A stretch of 64,000 nucleotides of DNA from an uncultured Bacteroidia bacterium (GTDB lineage: Bacteria; Bacteroidota; Bacteroidia; NS11-12g; UBA9320), in assembly GCA_943789165.1 (NCBI GenBank), contig CALSTB010000003.1:1-64000 (forward strand). The letters run 5' to 3'. The notes beneath the pieces were generated by a model. The model was not told the DNA's origin, searched no databases, and worked only from the letters and a program-made list of their open reading frames with translations. Position 1 is the first letter of the stretch, and each line of letters begins with the position of its first letter. Shown piece by piece: positions 47,361-56,018 of the stretch. Both the position numbers and the translations under genes were made by a program.

Positions 47361-48323
47361 ATGAATTTAGGCCTCCTTATTGAAAACCTAACAAACCCAG
47401 CACTTCTATTCTTTGTACTGGGCATCTTGGCTGTCTGTTTCAAAAGTGACTTAGAAATTCCCCCAAACTCGTCGAAATTTATTTCACTTTATTTACTCTT
47501 CTCCATTGGTTTTAGAGGTGGTCAAGAACTCTCCCATGAAACATTCACCAGTGAGATAGGTTGGTCCATGTTATTCGCAATTGGACTTTCCGCTGTCATA
47601 CCATTATATACATTTTTCATTTTAAAACCCAGGCTGAACACTTTTAACGCTGGAGCAATTGCAGCTGCCTATGGCTCCGTTAGTGCCGTTACATTCATTA
47701 CTGCAGCAACCTACTTAGAATCTCAACAACTTGTACTCCACGGCCACATGGTGGCAATTATGGCTTTGATGGAAAGCCCCGCGATTATTGTTGGCCTTCT
47801 TCTCATTTCCATTTACAATAAGGACGCTTCAGGAAAGATAGACAAAAAAATTGCGTTCAAACATTCCCTTACAAACGGTAGTGTTTTACTAATTCTTGGA
47901 AGTCTGCTTATTGGGTTTATCGCCAGCGATAAACAGGCAGCCGGTATCGAACCTTTCACAAACGATTTATTCAAAGGCTTTTTAGCTATTTTTTTATTAG
48001 ACATGGGTATCACCAGTGGTCGGAAATTAAAGGCGCTCTTTTCTTTTGGATGGTTCCCTTTTTTGTTCGCCGTTATTGTTCCACTGATCAATGGGTGCGT
48101 GATAGCCATTTTCAGCTCGATAGTTACAGACGATGTTTCCAACAGGTTTATACTTTCTGTTCTTGCAGCCAGTGCGTCGTACATCGCTGTTCCTGCTGCA
48201 ATGAAGATAACGGTTCCAAAGGCGAACCCAGGGCTCTTTTTACCAATGGCTTTAGCCATCACCTTTCCCATGAATATAACCATCGGTTTGCCTATCTATT
48301 TCCACCGTGTACAGTGCTTCTAA
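47361..48323 (+). CDS. sbtA: SbtA-type sodium-dependent bicarbonate transporter
   Basis: 320 residues, about ten membrane segments. Motifs of the SbtA family (PF05982): NPALLFFVLGILAV at the N-terminus, LLFSIGFRGGQEL, AAAYGSVSAVTFITA, FLAIFLLDMGITSGRK and ASASYIAVPAAMK. Cyanobacterial SbtA imports bicarbonate with Na+ and is gated by SbtB. In a heterotroph it would feed anaplerotic carboxylases or fatty-acid synthesis. No sbtB or carbonic anhydrase gene is adjacent. It is 209 bp after the 112-residue gene, so it may have its own promoter. Confidence 0.88.
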   Translation: MNLGLLIENLTNPALLFFVLGILAVCFKSDLEIPPNSSKFISLYLLFSIGFRGGQELSHETFTSEIGWSMLFAIGLSAVIPLYTFFILKPRLNTFNAGAIAAAYGSVSAVTFITAATYLESQQLVLHGHMVAIMALMESPAIIVGLLLISIYNKDASGKIDKKIAFKHSLTNGSVLLILGSLLIGFIASDKQAAGIEPFTNDLFKGFLAIFLLDMGITSGRKLKALFSFGWFPFLFAVIVPLINGCVIAIFSSIVTDDVSNRFILSVLAASASYIAVPAAMKITVPKANPGLFLPMALAITFPMNITIGLPIYFHRVQCF

Positions 48324-48488
48324 CTCCGTGTGAATAAGGAAGTTGGTGACCGTGAAAACGTTTTGTCTATCACAGTACTCGAGTCGATTAATACTGGACG
48401 TTCGACTTGTAACCTTCATAGTAGTTATATTTGAGTACATGCACATGCCGGTTCAGACGGAGATGGGTGTGAGACTAATGAATATGTT

Positions 48489-48644
48489 ATGAAAAATATC
48501 TTGCTCTTTTTGCTGGTTACCCTTGCCATTTACATGGGTTATATTGGGTTCAAAGCAAACATGAATCCACCAATGCTTACCGGTCTTGGATTTTTAATTA
48601 TCGCTGCTTTGTTTTACGCCCATAACAAATCCATTAATAAGTAG
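48489..48644 (+). CDS. Small two-helix membrane protein (51 residues)
   Basis: ATG 48489 to TAG 48642-48644. Starts MKNILLFLLVTLAIYMGY and ends AHNKSINK, with hydrophobic helices at ~4-20 and ~29-43. No recognised family. It follows sbtA by 165 bp on the same strand. Composition and a Lys-rich end suggest a genuine inner-membrane miniprotein. Confidence 0.55.
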   Translation: MKNILLFLLVTLAIYMGYIGFKANMNPPMLTGLGFLIIAALFYAHNKSINK

Positions 48645-48695
48645 TTGCCTTACATGTCGTCATTCGAAAGTGATACTCCTGATATAAATGAATCT

Positions 48696-49622
48696 CTAAA
48701 GGTGTCCTACAACTAGCTTAGGAGTTCGATCTACCCGATAGAGCCCCCAGTGTTTCTCTGGCTCTCCTGGTTCATCTGACCCCTTCCAGTTTTCATCGAA
48801 GGCTTCGAACACAAAGGCGATTATTTGCGCATCATTAGTCCAATTCAATAAATCGCTTATATACCTTTTTTGAAGGCTTTCATTTACGTTGCTTGGTTCG
48901 ATTCCCCTACCGTTGGACTGAGTGGCCCATCCCGCTTCTGTAATCACCACAGGCGTATTGGGATATTTGCGTGAGACAGCTTCATAATTTTGTTTGGTTA
49001 CCTGAATCCCTTCTTCAATTGATTTGTATTCCCATACTGGGTATGAATGGATTGAAATAAAGTCGATTTCCTGTACTAATGGTTCTAACTTGTCTAACCA
49101 TGGAACATAATTTTCACAAAAAGTTACTGGTTGATTGGCACCATCTTTCACCATACGGGCATAGGCAATTACACTGTTCACTGGAACCAAGTGGTCCGTC
49201 CAATCTACCGTGGCCTCGTTCCCCACAGAAAGGGAATTAATGATGTCTGGATACTGATTCGCTAGCGCTATTAATCGTTTAATCCTTTTCTCATTCAACC
49301 CTTTATTCTTGACCAATTCATTGTTTGGCAGTTCTGTTGTTTCCCATGGACAATTTGGATTGTTGACTTCAGCGATGATATATGCACCCAACATTACTTT
49401 AAAATCAAACTGCTCATTGGATATCACCTCAAGGACTATTTCCGCATGTTTATCACAGTCGTATAATCTTAGATACTTCCAATCGTTTTGCAGTAACAGT
49501 AAGTCTGAATGTATTTCATCATACGTTGGGAATGCTCCAGTCTCCGGGCTCTGACCATCCCTATACCCCGAGTAACATATGGCTTGGGCATGTTCAAATG
49601 GCATAGGTATGTGCTTCGTCAT
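48696..49622 (-). CDS. GH17-like glucanase, copy 1
   Basis: 308 residues, TIM-barrel glycoside hydrolase resembling family 17 (beta-1,3-glucanases and transglycosylases). Acid/base Glu in SVGNEATVDW (~135) and nucleophile Glu in VVITEAGWATQ (~225). No signal peptide is visible (MTKHIPMPFEHAQAICY), so it appears cytoplasmic, unusual for the family. Paired with a second GH17-like gene 10 nt upstream in the same direction. No SusC/SusD or GH16 gene nearby. Confidence 0.85.
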   Translation of the reverse strand: MTKHIPMPFEHAQAICYSGYRDGQSPETGAFPTYDEIHSDLLLLQNDWKYLRLYDCDKHAEIVLEVISNEQFDFKVMLGAYIIAEVNNPNCPWETTELPNNELVKNKGLNEKRIKRLIALANQYPDIINSLSVGNEATVDWTDHLVPVNSVIAYARMVKDGANQPVTFCENYVPWLDKLEPLVQEIDFISIHSYPVWEYKSIEEGIQVTKQNYEAVSRKYPNTPVVITEAGWATQSNGRGIEPSNVNESLQKRYISDLLNWTNDAQIIAFVFEAFDENWKGSDEPGEPEKHWGLYRVDRTPKLVVGHL

Positions 49623-49632
49623 TTTTATTTCG

Positions 49633-50493
49633 TTAGTATTTCAACAGTTCATTTTTATCCCACAATCCCCAATAAGCGCCAACATCACCTTCGTCTTTTG
49701 TCTTCCATGACTCATCAAAACTGGAAAAGTAAAAAATATCAATGCCTGCTTCCTTGGACCACTGTTGGGTATTCAGAAAATATTGAATTGCTCCTTCCTG
49801 TGAGGGTACCGCTCCATGAAATTGCTCACCTTTATTCGGCCACCCTGTTTCTGTAATGATTACTTTTTTACCATTGGCAACTTTTAAGGTACGGTGATAC
49901 ATATCTCTCATGTATAGGAGTGAATAATCCAAATGACAGCCTTCCCAGAATGGATAGCAGTTCGCTAAAATAACGTCACACGTGTCGGCAATCGAGGGGT
50001 GTTCTTCAAATACATAATATGCATCAACATACCCTACTGGCACATGTGGTACTGCTGCTTTAACACGTGAAATATAATGGAGCAATTGTTCTTCTGTTAA
50101 ATCTTCTCGATACATCACTTCATTGCCAACAGCAGCAATATCAACCACCCCCGACCGGCAAGCTTGAATTAATCCAGCGATTTCCGCTTCATTCTTTTCT
50201 AAGTCTTTCCCCAACCACGCTCCAGTAAGCGTCTTTAAACCCATTTCATGCGCTACTTTTGGAATCAATTCGTTACCGTCTGTACATGAGAAAGACCTAA
50301 CCCAGTTTGTAAATGGAGCCAATATTTCCATCCTACGCGTTATTTGATCTTTCTGGACTATGTCTCCAGGTTGCTGTCCCTCTTGGTAAGGACTAAAGCC
50401 AATGCCGTGCATGCCTTTACATAATGTTTCTTTAAATGCTTTGTGCAGAGACTCGTTTGGCACTTCCCGTTCCGTTTGTCCAATTAAAGACAA
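49633..50493 (-). CDS. GH17-like glucanase, copy 2
   Basis: 286 residues. Paralogue of the gene downstream, with acid/base Glu in AAVGNEVMYRED (~125) and nucleophile in VIITETGWPNKG (~225). It begins MSLIGQTEREVPNESLHK with no signal peptide. The shared features GIGFSPYQEGQQPGD and YSGYRDGQSPETG suggest the same N-terminal substrate loop in both. Probably acts with copy 1 on a beta-glucan or its oligosaccharides. Confidence 0.85.
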   Translation of the reverse strand: MSLIGQTEREVPNESLHKAFKETLCKGMHGIGFSPYQEGQQPGDIVQKDQITRRMEILAPFTNWVRSFSCTDGNELIPKVAHEMGLKTLTGAWLGKDLEKNEAEIAGLIQACRSGVVDIAAVGNEVMYREDLTEEQLLHYISRVKAAVPHVPVGYVDAYYVFEEHPSIADTCDVILANCYPFWEGCHLDYSLLYMRDMYHRTLKVANGKKVIITETGWPNKGEQFHGAVPSQEGAIQYFLNTQQWSKEAGIDIFYFSSFDESWKTKDEGDVGAYWGLWDKNELLKY

Positions 50494-50680
50494 TATCCTT
50501 TTCGGCTTTTCTTGACATTTTTTATACTAAATATTTAAACTCCAATGATACCATAATAAAATGTTGTTAGAAACATTTGGCCATACTCATCAACACCGAA
50601 AACCACATCCTTGTTTGGATATTATTCCCACGTAAAAGCCTTCTACCTTCAACAAAGCGGGGAATGTATACGAGAAAATA

Positions 50681-50688
50681 TATATTTG
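50681..50688 (+). promoter_or_regulatory. -7 promoter element for the DoxX-led gene run
   Basis: TATATTTG, an exact -7 box, 42 bp before the DoxX ATG at 50731. Confidence 0.5.
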
Positions 50689-50730
50689 GTAAGTTGGTTT
50701 TACACAATTCTTGTATTTAACATTTAAACG

Positions 50731-51114
50731 ATGCACAAAACAATACTCCTTGTACTTCGATTGGTTGTAGCAGCCATTTTAATCCAAACCCTTCGATTTA
50801 AATTTACAGCGCATCCCGACAGTGTTTACATCTTTACACAAGTTGGATTAGAACCTTTTGGTAGAATCGGTATCGGCGTGTTAGAGTTAATTTCTGCCAT
50901 CTTGATCTTAATACCAAGATATGCTTGGATAGGCGCAGGCTTAACCGTAGGTATTATTGGTGGGGCCATCATGATGCATTTAACCAAACTTGGTGTTGAG
51001 GTTAATGGCGATAGTGGACTATTGTTTTATACTGCTATCGTTACGTTTCTTTTGAGTTTGACTGTATTGTGGGTTGTACGTAAAACCATTCCATTCTGGC
51101 CAAAGAACGCATAG
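50731..51114 (+). CDS. DoxX-family membrane protein
   Basis: 127 residues with four hydrophobic helices. Typical of short DoxX proteins: LRLVVAAILIQTLRFKFTAHPDS, then GRIGIGVLELISAILILIP. The biochemical role is not settled. First gene of a compact plus-strand run; it overlaps the GNAT start by one base (TAGTG). Confidence 0.85.
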   Translation: MHKTILLVLRLVVAAILIQTLRFKFTAHPDSVYIFTQVGLEPFGRIGIGVLELISAILILIPRYAWIGAGLTVGIIGGAIMMHLTKLGVEVNGDSGLLFYTAIVTFLLSLTVLWVVRKTIPFWPKNA

Positions 51115-51647
51115 TGTTGGATATCATTGCAGAAACGAAAAGACTGATTCTACGAGAAATAGTATCATCAGATGCCGAAGACTTATTCAAATTGGACAGT
51201 GATGGTTTGGTGAATACATATCTCGGCAATAAGCCGGTCCAATCAATTCAACGATCTCGTGATATAATCGATTATATCCGGAAGCAGTATCACGACAACG
51301 GCGTTGGAAGACTTGCCGTTATTGAAAAAGAAACTGGCCAATTTATTGGTTGGTCGGGATTAAAACTAGAGACAGACATTCGCACTGAACCTTATTATGA
51401 CTTGGGGTATCGATTTATGCCCAAGTTCTGGGGAAAGGGATATGCAACAGAATCTGCAATAGCTTCGTTGGATTATGGTTTTAGGGTAAAACGCTTCGCG
51501 AAAATTTGCGGAGCTGCTCATGCTGATAATCATGCGTCAAATGCAATTCTTAAGAAAGTTGGTATGGATTGTATAGAGACATTCACTTTTGATAGCGCAT
51601 TGCACAATTGGTATGAGTTGTCCAAAGAAAAATGGGCCAAAAAATAG
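51114..51647 (+). CDS. GNAT-family N-acetyltransferase (RimJ/RimL-like)
   Basis: 177 residues from a GTG start overlapping the DoxX stop. AETKRLILREIVSSDAEDLF, FIGWSGLK, and acetyl-CoA loop FWGKGYATESAIASLDYGF (~105) are typical of RimJ/RimL-type acetyltransferases. Acceptor unknown; ADNHASNAILKKVGM is the usual C-terminal motif. Confidence 0.9.
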   Translation: MLDIIAETKRLILREIVSSDAEDLFKLDSDGLVNTYLGNKPVQSIQRSRDIIDYIRKQYHDNGVGRLAVIEKETGQFIGWSGLKLETDIRTEPYYDLGYRFMPKFWGKGYATESAIASLDYGFRVKRFAKICGAAHADNHASNAILKKVGMDCIETFTFDSALHNWYELSKEKWAKK

Positions 51648-51668
51648 AATACGTACATTTGACATACT

Positions 51669-52046
51669 ATGGCATACGATTCGTACTTCGGTGAAAGAAT
51701 CACTAAGATTCTTACGGAAAGAAAGGCAGACTTCTTCTCAAAAAACATGATGGGTGGACTGGTTTTTATGGTCGATAATAAGATGCTTTGCGGCATTCAT
51801 ATCGACAAACGATACGGTGACACCTTACTGATGGCCAGAATTGGGGAAGAAGCCTATGAGGATGAGCTCAAAAAAGACGTTTGTTTACCCATGGACTTTA
51901 CAGGCAGACCGATGCGGGGTTATATTTTTGTGACTCCCGAGGGTTGTGACAAAGAAGAAGACTTAGAATACTGGATTGACCTTTGTCTACAGTTTAATCC
52001 ACATGCGAAAGCGAGTAAATCCAAAAAGAAAAAACCGAAAACCTAG
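51669..52046 (+). CDS. TfoX N-terminal domain protein
   Basis: 125 residues covering one TfoX-N domain: RKADFFSKNMMGGLVFMVDNKM (in parts), ARIGEEAYEDEL and GRPMRGYIFVTPEG. The C-terminal tail is Lys-rich (KASKSKKKKPKT). No TfoX C-terminal domain, so a competence role should not be assumed. 2 nt before the GyrI-like gene. Confidence 0.85.
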   Translation: MAYDSYFGERITKILTERKADFFSKNMMGGLVFMVDNKMLCGIHIDKRYGDTLLMARIGEEAYEDELKKDVCLPMDFTGRPMRGYIFVTPEGCDKEEDLEYWIDLCLQFNPHAKASKSKKKKPKT

Positions 52047-52048
52047 AC

Positions 52049-52543
52049 ATGTTCTTACGCATAGAAACATTGCCTGAAACGCTTGTCGTTGGCAAATCCA
52101 TGGAGATGTCGTTTGTCAACAACCTTACCCAGCAACTATGGCAATCTGTAATGCCGAGAAGAAGTGAGATAAAAGACAGAATCAATGAGGAATTGATTTC
52201 ACTCCAACTATATCCTGCGGAATTTTCATTTGAACGCTTTGACCCAACGCTCAATTTTGTCAAGTGGGCTTGTGCCGCTGTTGAAATGATAGACGTTCTT
52301 CCCGAAGGTATGGAAACCATGACCATAGAAACAGGTTTGTACGCTGTGTTTAAACATCAGGGGTTGCCAAGTGAAGCGCCAAAAACATTTGGATACATAT
52401 TTGGAGAATGGTTGCCAAATTCTCAATACCTCCTTGACAACAGACCGCATTTTGAGGTGCTTGGTGAGAAGTATAAAAACAATCATCCCGATTCTGAGGA
52501 GGAATTTTGGATTCCGATTAAAGAAAAAACAACAATATCGTAA
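52049..52543 (+). CDS. GyrI-like small-molecule-binding domain protein
   Basis: 164 residues resembling the AraC-effector/GyrI SHS2 fold: IETLPETLVVGKSMEMSF at the start, MTIETGLYAVFKHQG (~95), FGYIFGEWLPNSQYLLDNRPHFEV. Stand-alone, no DNA-binding domain. It may bind or hydrolyse a toxic small molecule; not established. Confidence 0.82.
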   Translation: MFLRIETLPETLVVGKSMEMSFVNNLTQQLWQSVMPRRSEIKDRINEELISLQLYPAEFSFERFDPTLNFVKWACAAVEMIDVLPEGMETMTIETGLYAVFKHQGLPSEAPKTFGYIFGEWLPNSQYLLDNRPHFEVLGEKYKNNHPDSEEEFWIPIKEKTTIS

Positions 52544-52594
52544 ATGCTTTCACCGTTTTTAGACATGTAAAACCTTAATGTTATTTTTTCGATC

Positions 52595-52972
52595 ATGACT
52601 AAAATCATCCAATTTCTTGGTGGAATAGTACTCACATGTTTACTATGTATGGGTGGTTGTAAACTATTAGTTAAAAGCATTTTTAACCGACAAGATTGCG
52701 AACGCTTTAATATCGACAACATCGAAGTACGTACTGGTATAGATATTCCAGCAGTCACCGACTGTGATTGCAAATCCGAAAACATGACCAAAACATCCGT
52801 TTTTACTTTAGACACCTCGGTGATACAGGTCGCTGAGTACCGAGAAAAACACAAATTCATAGCTACGGATTCTTTGTATATCCGTCAAGATTCTAATGAA
52901 TACACCAAGTGGAAAGCGACCTTGAATGATAAAACGGCAGAGCTAAGTTTTATCTTGCACTACATAAAATGA
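52595..52972 (+). CDS. Hypothetical exported/membrane-anchored protein
   Basis: 125 residues. Hydrophobic start (IIQFLGGIVLTCLLCMGG) ending in a Cys that could be lipidated, though the lipobox is imperfect. A Cys-rich middle (VTDCDCKSE) follows, then beta-like segments. No family recognised. Its stop overlaps the next gene by 4 nt. Confidence 0.6.
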   Translation: MTKIIQFLGGIVLTCLLCMGGCKLLVKSIFNRQDCERFNIDNIEVRTGIDIPAVTDCDCKSENMTKTSVFTLDTSVIQVAEYREKHKFIATDSLYIRQDSNEYTKWKATLNDKTAELSFILHYIK

Positions 52973-53661
52973 AAAACAACCTTCAACTAGATTCAGATCT
53001 AATCCTCAAAACTATTGAGAAGCTTGAACTTCGCGTTGCTGATCGTTTTCCAGACTCTGGTCTTCGAAAGGTATGTGCTCAATTTGCAGATGTTGCTAAG
53101 CGCAGTAAACCCAATATCGACTGGATTGGCAAACCCAATGTATTTATCCGTTTTACGACGTATTTCATTATTGCCGTTGGCATTGGTGGTTTGGTGTACT
53201 CGTTATCTTTTATTGAATTCGACCTTGAAAACAACACGTTGACCAACCTTGTAATGGTCACTGAAGCCATTTTTAACGACATCATACTATTAGGTGCGGC
53301 GATATATTTTTTGGTTTCGCTGGAAACCCGATTAAAAAGGCGCAAGGCCTTAAAATCCTTGAACGAACTTCGGGTTATTGCCCATGTTATTGACATGCAT
53401 CAATTAACTAAGGACCCAACAATGGTGCACGTTGGTCAAACGTCAACACCCAACTCGCCAAAGCGCAGCTTGTCTAAGTTCGAACTTCAGCGCTATTTGG
53501 ATTACTGCACCGAAGCCACAGCCTTAATTGCGAAAGTTTCTACCCTATATGCCCAAAGCTTACCGGACGAAGTCGTGGTAAATACAACGAACAACATTGA
53601 AACCCTTTGCACGGGATTGAGTCAAAAAATTTGGCAAAAAATCGTGATACTAAATCAATAG
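52969..53661 (+). CDS. Hypothetical two-helix inner-membrane protein
   Basis: 230 residues. A cytoplasmic N-part, two TM helices (~62-82 and ~103-122), then a long charged helical C-part with ETRLKRRKALKSLNELRVIAHVIDMHQLT and RSLSKFELQRYLDYCTEATA. No known family recognised. Overlaps the preceding gene by 4 nt, so the pair probably acts together. Confidence 0.65.
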   Translation: MKNNLQLDSDLILKTIEKLELRVADRFPDSGLRKVCAQFADVAKRSKPNIDWIGKPNVFIRFTTYFIIAVGIGGLVYSLSFIEFDLENNTLTNLVMVTEAIFNDIILLGAAIYFLVSLETRLKRRKALKSLNELRVIAHVIDMHQLTKDPTMVHVGQTSTPNSPKRSLSKFELQRYLDYCTEATALIAKVSTLYAQSLPDEVVVNTTNNIETLCTGLSQKIWQKIVILNQ

Positions 53662-53663
53662 AT

Positions 53664-53870
53664 CTATTCCCAGTCAGAATCTTCCAACTGAAATAAATCG
53701 CTAATTTCTACATCAAAGATATGAGCCAATCTAAGAGCCAAGACGGTTGAAGGCACATATTTACCTAGTTCCATTGCGTTTATGGTCTGGCGACTCACCT
53801 TAGCTAATTTTGCTAAATCAGCCTGGGTGATATTCTTTTTAGCCCTTTCGACCTTTATGTTATTCTTCAT
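53664..53870 (-). CDS. XRE-family helix-turn-helix regulator
   Basis: 68 residues, all HTH: VERAKKNITQADLAKLAK, then SRQTINAMELGKYVPS, and the tail FDVEISDLFQLED. Similar to YozG-type small regulators that sit beside a membrane protein. Its start overlaps the membrane gene by 11 nt; probable autorepressor of the pair. Confidence 0.92.
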   Translation of the reverse strand: MKNNIKVERAKKNITQADLAKLAKVSRQTINAMELGKYVPSTVLALRLAHIFDVEISDLFQLEDSDWE

Positions 53871-54336
53871 GTGACTCGCTAGTTTTCATTTTAAATATTT
53901 GCCAATGGAACCGAATAATAAAGAAAATTAAAATCGTAAACATGTTGAAGATCATGACCCATAAAAAGCCAATGTCGTACACAAACAAGATAGCAACCAA
54001 TAGTACAATGTAATTCACGTAGGTTGCCCAGACAAGTGATTCTAACCTAGTCTTAGCGATAAACTCATCCTCATATTGTTGTTTGGAAAATGCAACCAAC
54101 AGTGATCCCATAATGACCAATACCGCCAAGATTTCATTTAATACGTTGTTTTCGACCCATCCAAAATAGGTGGTTTTACCCATAAATTCAGCTTTATAGA
54201 GAGCAGGGACAGTCCAATTGAAAAAAGCTGGTTGAGTTTCAATGAACAAATCAATCACACCAAGTATGGCTGCAGGAATTAGAATGATCCATCCCCATTT
54301 CTTGTAGGTCGATGGAAAGAGAAATTTTGTTTTCAT
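53860..54336 (-). CDS. Multi-pass membrane protein paired with the XRE regulator
   Basis: About 158 residues from ATG 54336 (the first in-frame Met at 54357 lies in the -7 box, so it is excluded). Four hydrophobic segments: WGWIILIPAAILGVIDLF, VLNEILAVLVIMGSLLVAF, ATYVNYIVLLVAILFV, LWVMIFNMFTILIFFIIRF. No enzymatic motif. Pairs of this kind are common in Bacteroidota and Firmicutes; function unknown. Confidence 0.75.
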   Translation of the reverse strand: MKTKFLFPSTYKKWGWIILIPAAILGVIDLFIETQPAFFNWTVPALYKAEFMGKTTYFGWVENNVLNEILAVLVIMGSLLVAFSKQQYEDEFIAKTRLESLVWATYVNYIVLLVAILFVYDIGFLWVMIFNMFTILIFFIIRFHWQIFKMKTSESHEE

Positions 54337-54354
54337 AGCGATTGTAATAATATT

Positions 54355-54385
54355 CAAATGTATACACTATTTTACTTATTGACAA
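54355..54385 (-). promoter_or_regulatory. Promoter of the membrane protein/XRE pair
   Basis: On the minus strand TTG (54385-54383), 20-nt spacer, then TACATTTG (54362-54355), exact -7 box. The surrounding DNA holds repeated TTTACTT heptamers (plus strand, 54371-54405), a possible XRE operator. Confidence 0.6.
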
Positions 54386-54456
54386 GTTTACTTTACTTTT
54401 TGTAAGAATCACCAGTCTAATGCGATCTCCCACAATCGCGATATCTTTGACGCTTT

Positions 54457-54921
54457 ATGACCAATAACGATATTTTAAAAAAACTGCGCTACGCATTTGA
54501 TTTCAGTGATTACGAAATGATCGAAATCTTTGGCTTGGCGGAATACGAAACCGATAGAGCAAAGGTGAGTAACTGGTTGAAACCTGAGGACGATGAGGAC
54601 TATAGCAATCTTCCAGACAAACAATTGGCTTTGTTCTTAAACGGCTTGATTTATAAAAACCGTGGAAGGCAAGAAGGCAAACCGCCGATGCCGGTTGAAA
54701 CCAATCTCGACAACAACCTCATCCTCAAAAAAATAAAGATTGCTTTAAGTTTAACCACTGACGACATTATCGACTTATTTGACTTGGTAGGCATGGATGT
54801 TAGTCCACACGAGTTGAGTGCATTTCTTCGAAATCCGAAACAACCACAATTCAGGAAGTGTAAAGATCAGTACTTGAGGAACTTATTATACGGAATTCAA
54901 GAAAAACATCGACCGAGTTAA
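54457..54921 (+). CDS. DUF1456-family protein (YehS-like)
   Basis: 154 residues made of two similar ~65-residue repeats: NNDILKKLRYAFDFSDYEMIEIFGL and NNLILKKIKIALSLTTDDIIDLFDL. Typical of YehS/DUF1456. Cytoplasmic, function unknown. Followed after 62 nt by rlmF, likely co-transcribed. Confidence 0.93.
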   Translation: MTNNDILKKLRYAFDFSDYEMIEIFGLAEYETDRAKVSNWLKPEDDEDYSNLPDKQLALFLNGLIYKNRGRQEGKPPMPVETNLDNNLILKKIKIALSLTTDDIIDLFDLVGMDVSPHELSAFLRNPKQPQFRKCKDQYLRNLLYGIQEKHRPS

Positions 54922-54983
54922 TTAATCCACCGACCTTTGATGACTGCAAAGTCTAGAGTTATACCCACATTACAATTCAATCC

Positions 54984-56012
54984 ATGTCGAATAATCAATC
55001 GCAAAAATTCACGAAAGCAAAGGGAGCTTCCGAAAAAGTAAAGTCGAGATTGCATCCTCGTAACAAACACCGCACTCGCTACGACTTTGATGCTCTTACT
55101 ACGGCATGTCCTGAGCTCAAACCGCATATTACGGTAAACAAATACGGTGATGAATCCATCGATTTCTTTGACCCAGTGGTGGTTAAATTATTGAATACGG
55201 CCTTATTGAAAAGTGGCTACAACATCACTGAATGGTCTATTCCTGAGGATTATCTCTGTCCGCCAATACCTGGAAGAGCAGATTACATCCACCATATAGC
55301 CGATGCGATTAGTCATGTAAACCTTGAAAACAATACAAGAAAAATCCCAGTGGGTAACACGGTTAAGTGCTTAGATATTGGTGTTGGCGCGAATTGTATT
55401 TACCCAATTATTGGACATTCGGAGTATGGATGGTCGTTTGTAGGGACCGAAATAGATCCAACAGCAACAGACGCAGCGAGCAAGGTTGTACAGGCCAATG
55501 AAAATTTAAAAGATGCAGTAAAAATTCGCCTTCAGAAAAAGTCAAAAGACATTTTCTATGGAGCCATTAAAAAGGGAGAGCGATTTGATCTTACCATTTG
55601 CAATCCACCATTTCACGCTTCCTTGGATGATGCCAAAAAAGGCAGCATTCGCAAACTGAGTAATTTAAAAGGCACGCGGGTTAAAACACCCGTATTAAAC
55701 TTTGGAGGTCAGACCACCGAACTATGGACGGAAGGTGGAGAAGAGCGGTTTATCACTGACATGATTAAACAGAGCAAGCAGTTTGCAGAGAATGTGTATT
55801 GCTTCTCAACTTTGGTTTCCAAACAATCCCATTTAAAAAGCGTCTACGCCTCTTTAAAGAAGATACGTGCGGTACAAGTCAAAACAATACCAATGGGGCA
55901 AGGAAACAAATCCAGCAGGCTTGTTACATGGACCTTCCTCAACAAACGCGAACAAGAACTTTGGCGAACAGCGCATTGGAAAGAGACTAAAGAAGTAGGG
56001 TTGGAGGATTAG
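54984..56012 (+). CDS. rlmF: 23S rRNA (adenine-1618-N6)-methyltransferase
   Basis: 342 residues. Basic N-terminus (KVKSRLHPRNKHRTRYDF), SAM-binding LDIGVGANCIYPIIG (~130) and catalytic NPPF in LTICNPPFHASLDDA (~210), all as in RlmF (YbiN). Methylates A1618 of 23S rRNA using SAM. Converges on the PLP-enzyme gene with a 6-nt gap. Confidence 0.95.
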   Translation: MSNNQSQKFTKAKGASEKVKSRLHPRNKHRTRYDFDALTTACPELKPHITVNKYGDESIDFFDPVVVKLLNTALLKSGYNITEWSIPEDYLCPPIPGRADYIHHIADAISHVNLENNTRKIPVGNTVKCLDIGVGANCIYPIIGHSEYGWSFVGTEIDPTATDAASKVVQANENLKDAVKIRLQKKSKDIFYGAIKKGERFDLTICNPPFHASLDDAKKGSIRKLSNLKGTRVKTPVLNFGGQTTELWTEGGEERFITDMIKQSKQFAENVYCFSTLVSKQSHLKSVYASLKKIRAVQVKTIPMGQGNKSSRLVTWTFLNKREQELWRTAHWKETKEVGLED

Positions 56013-56018
56013 GAAGCT

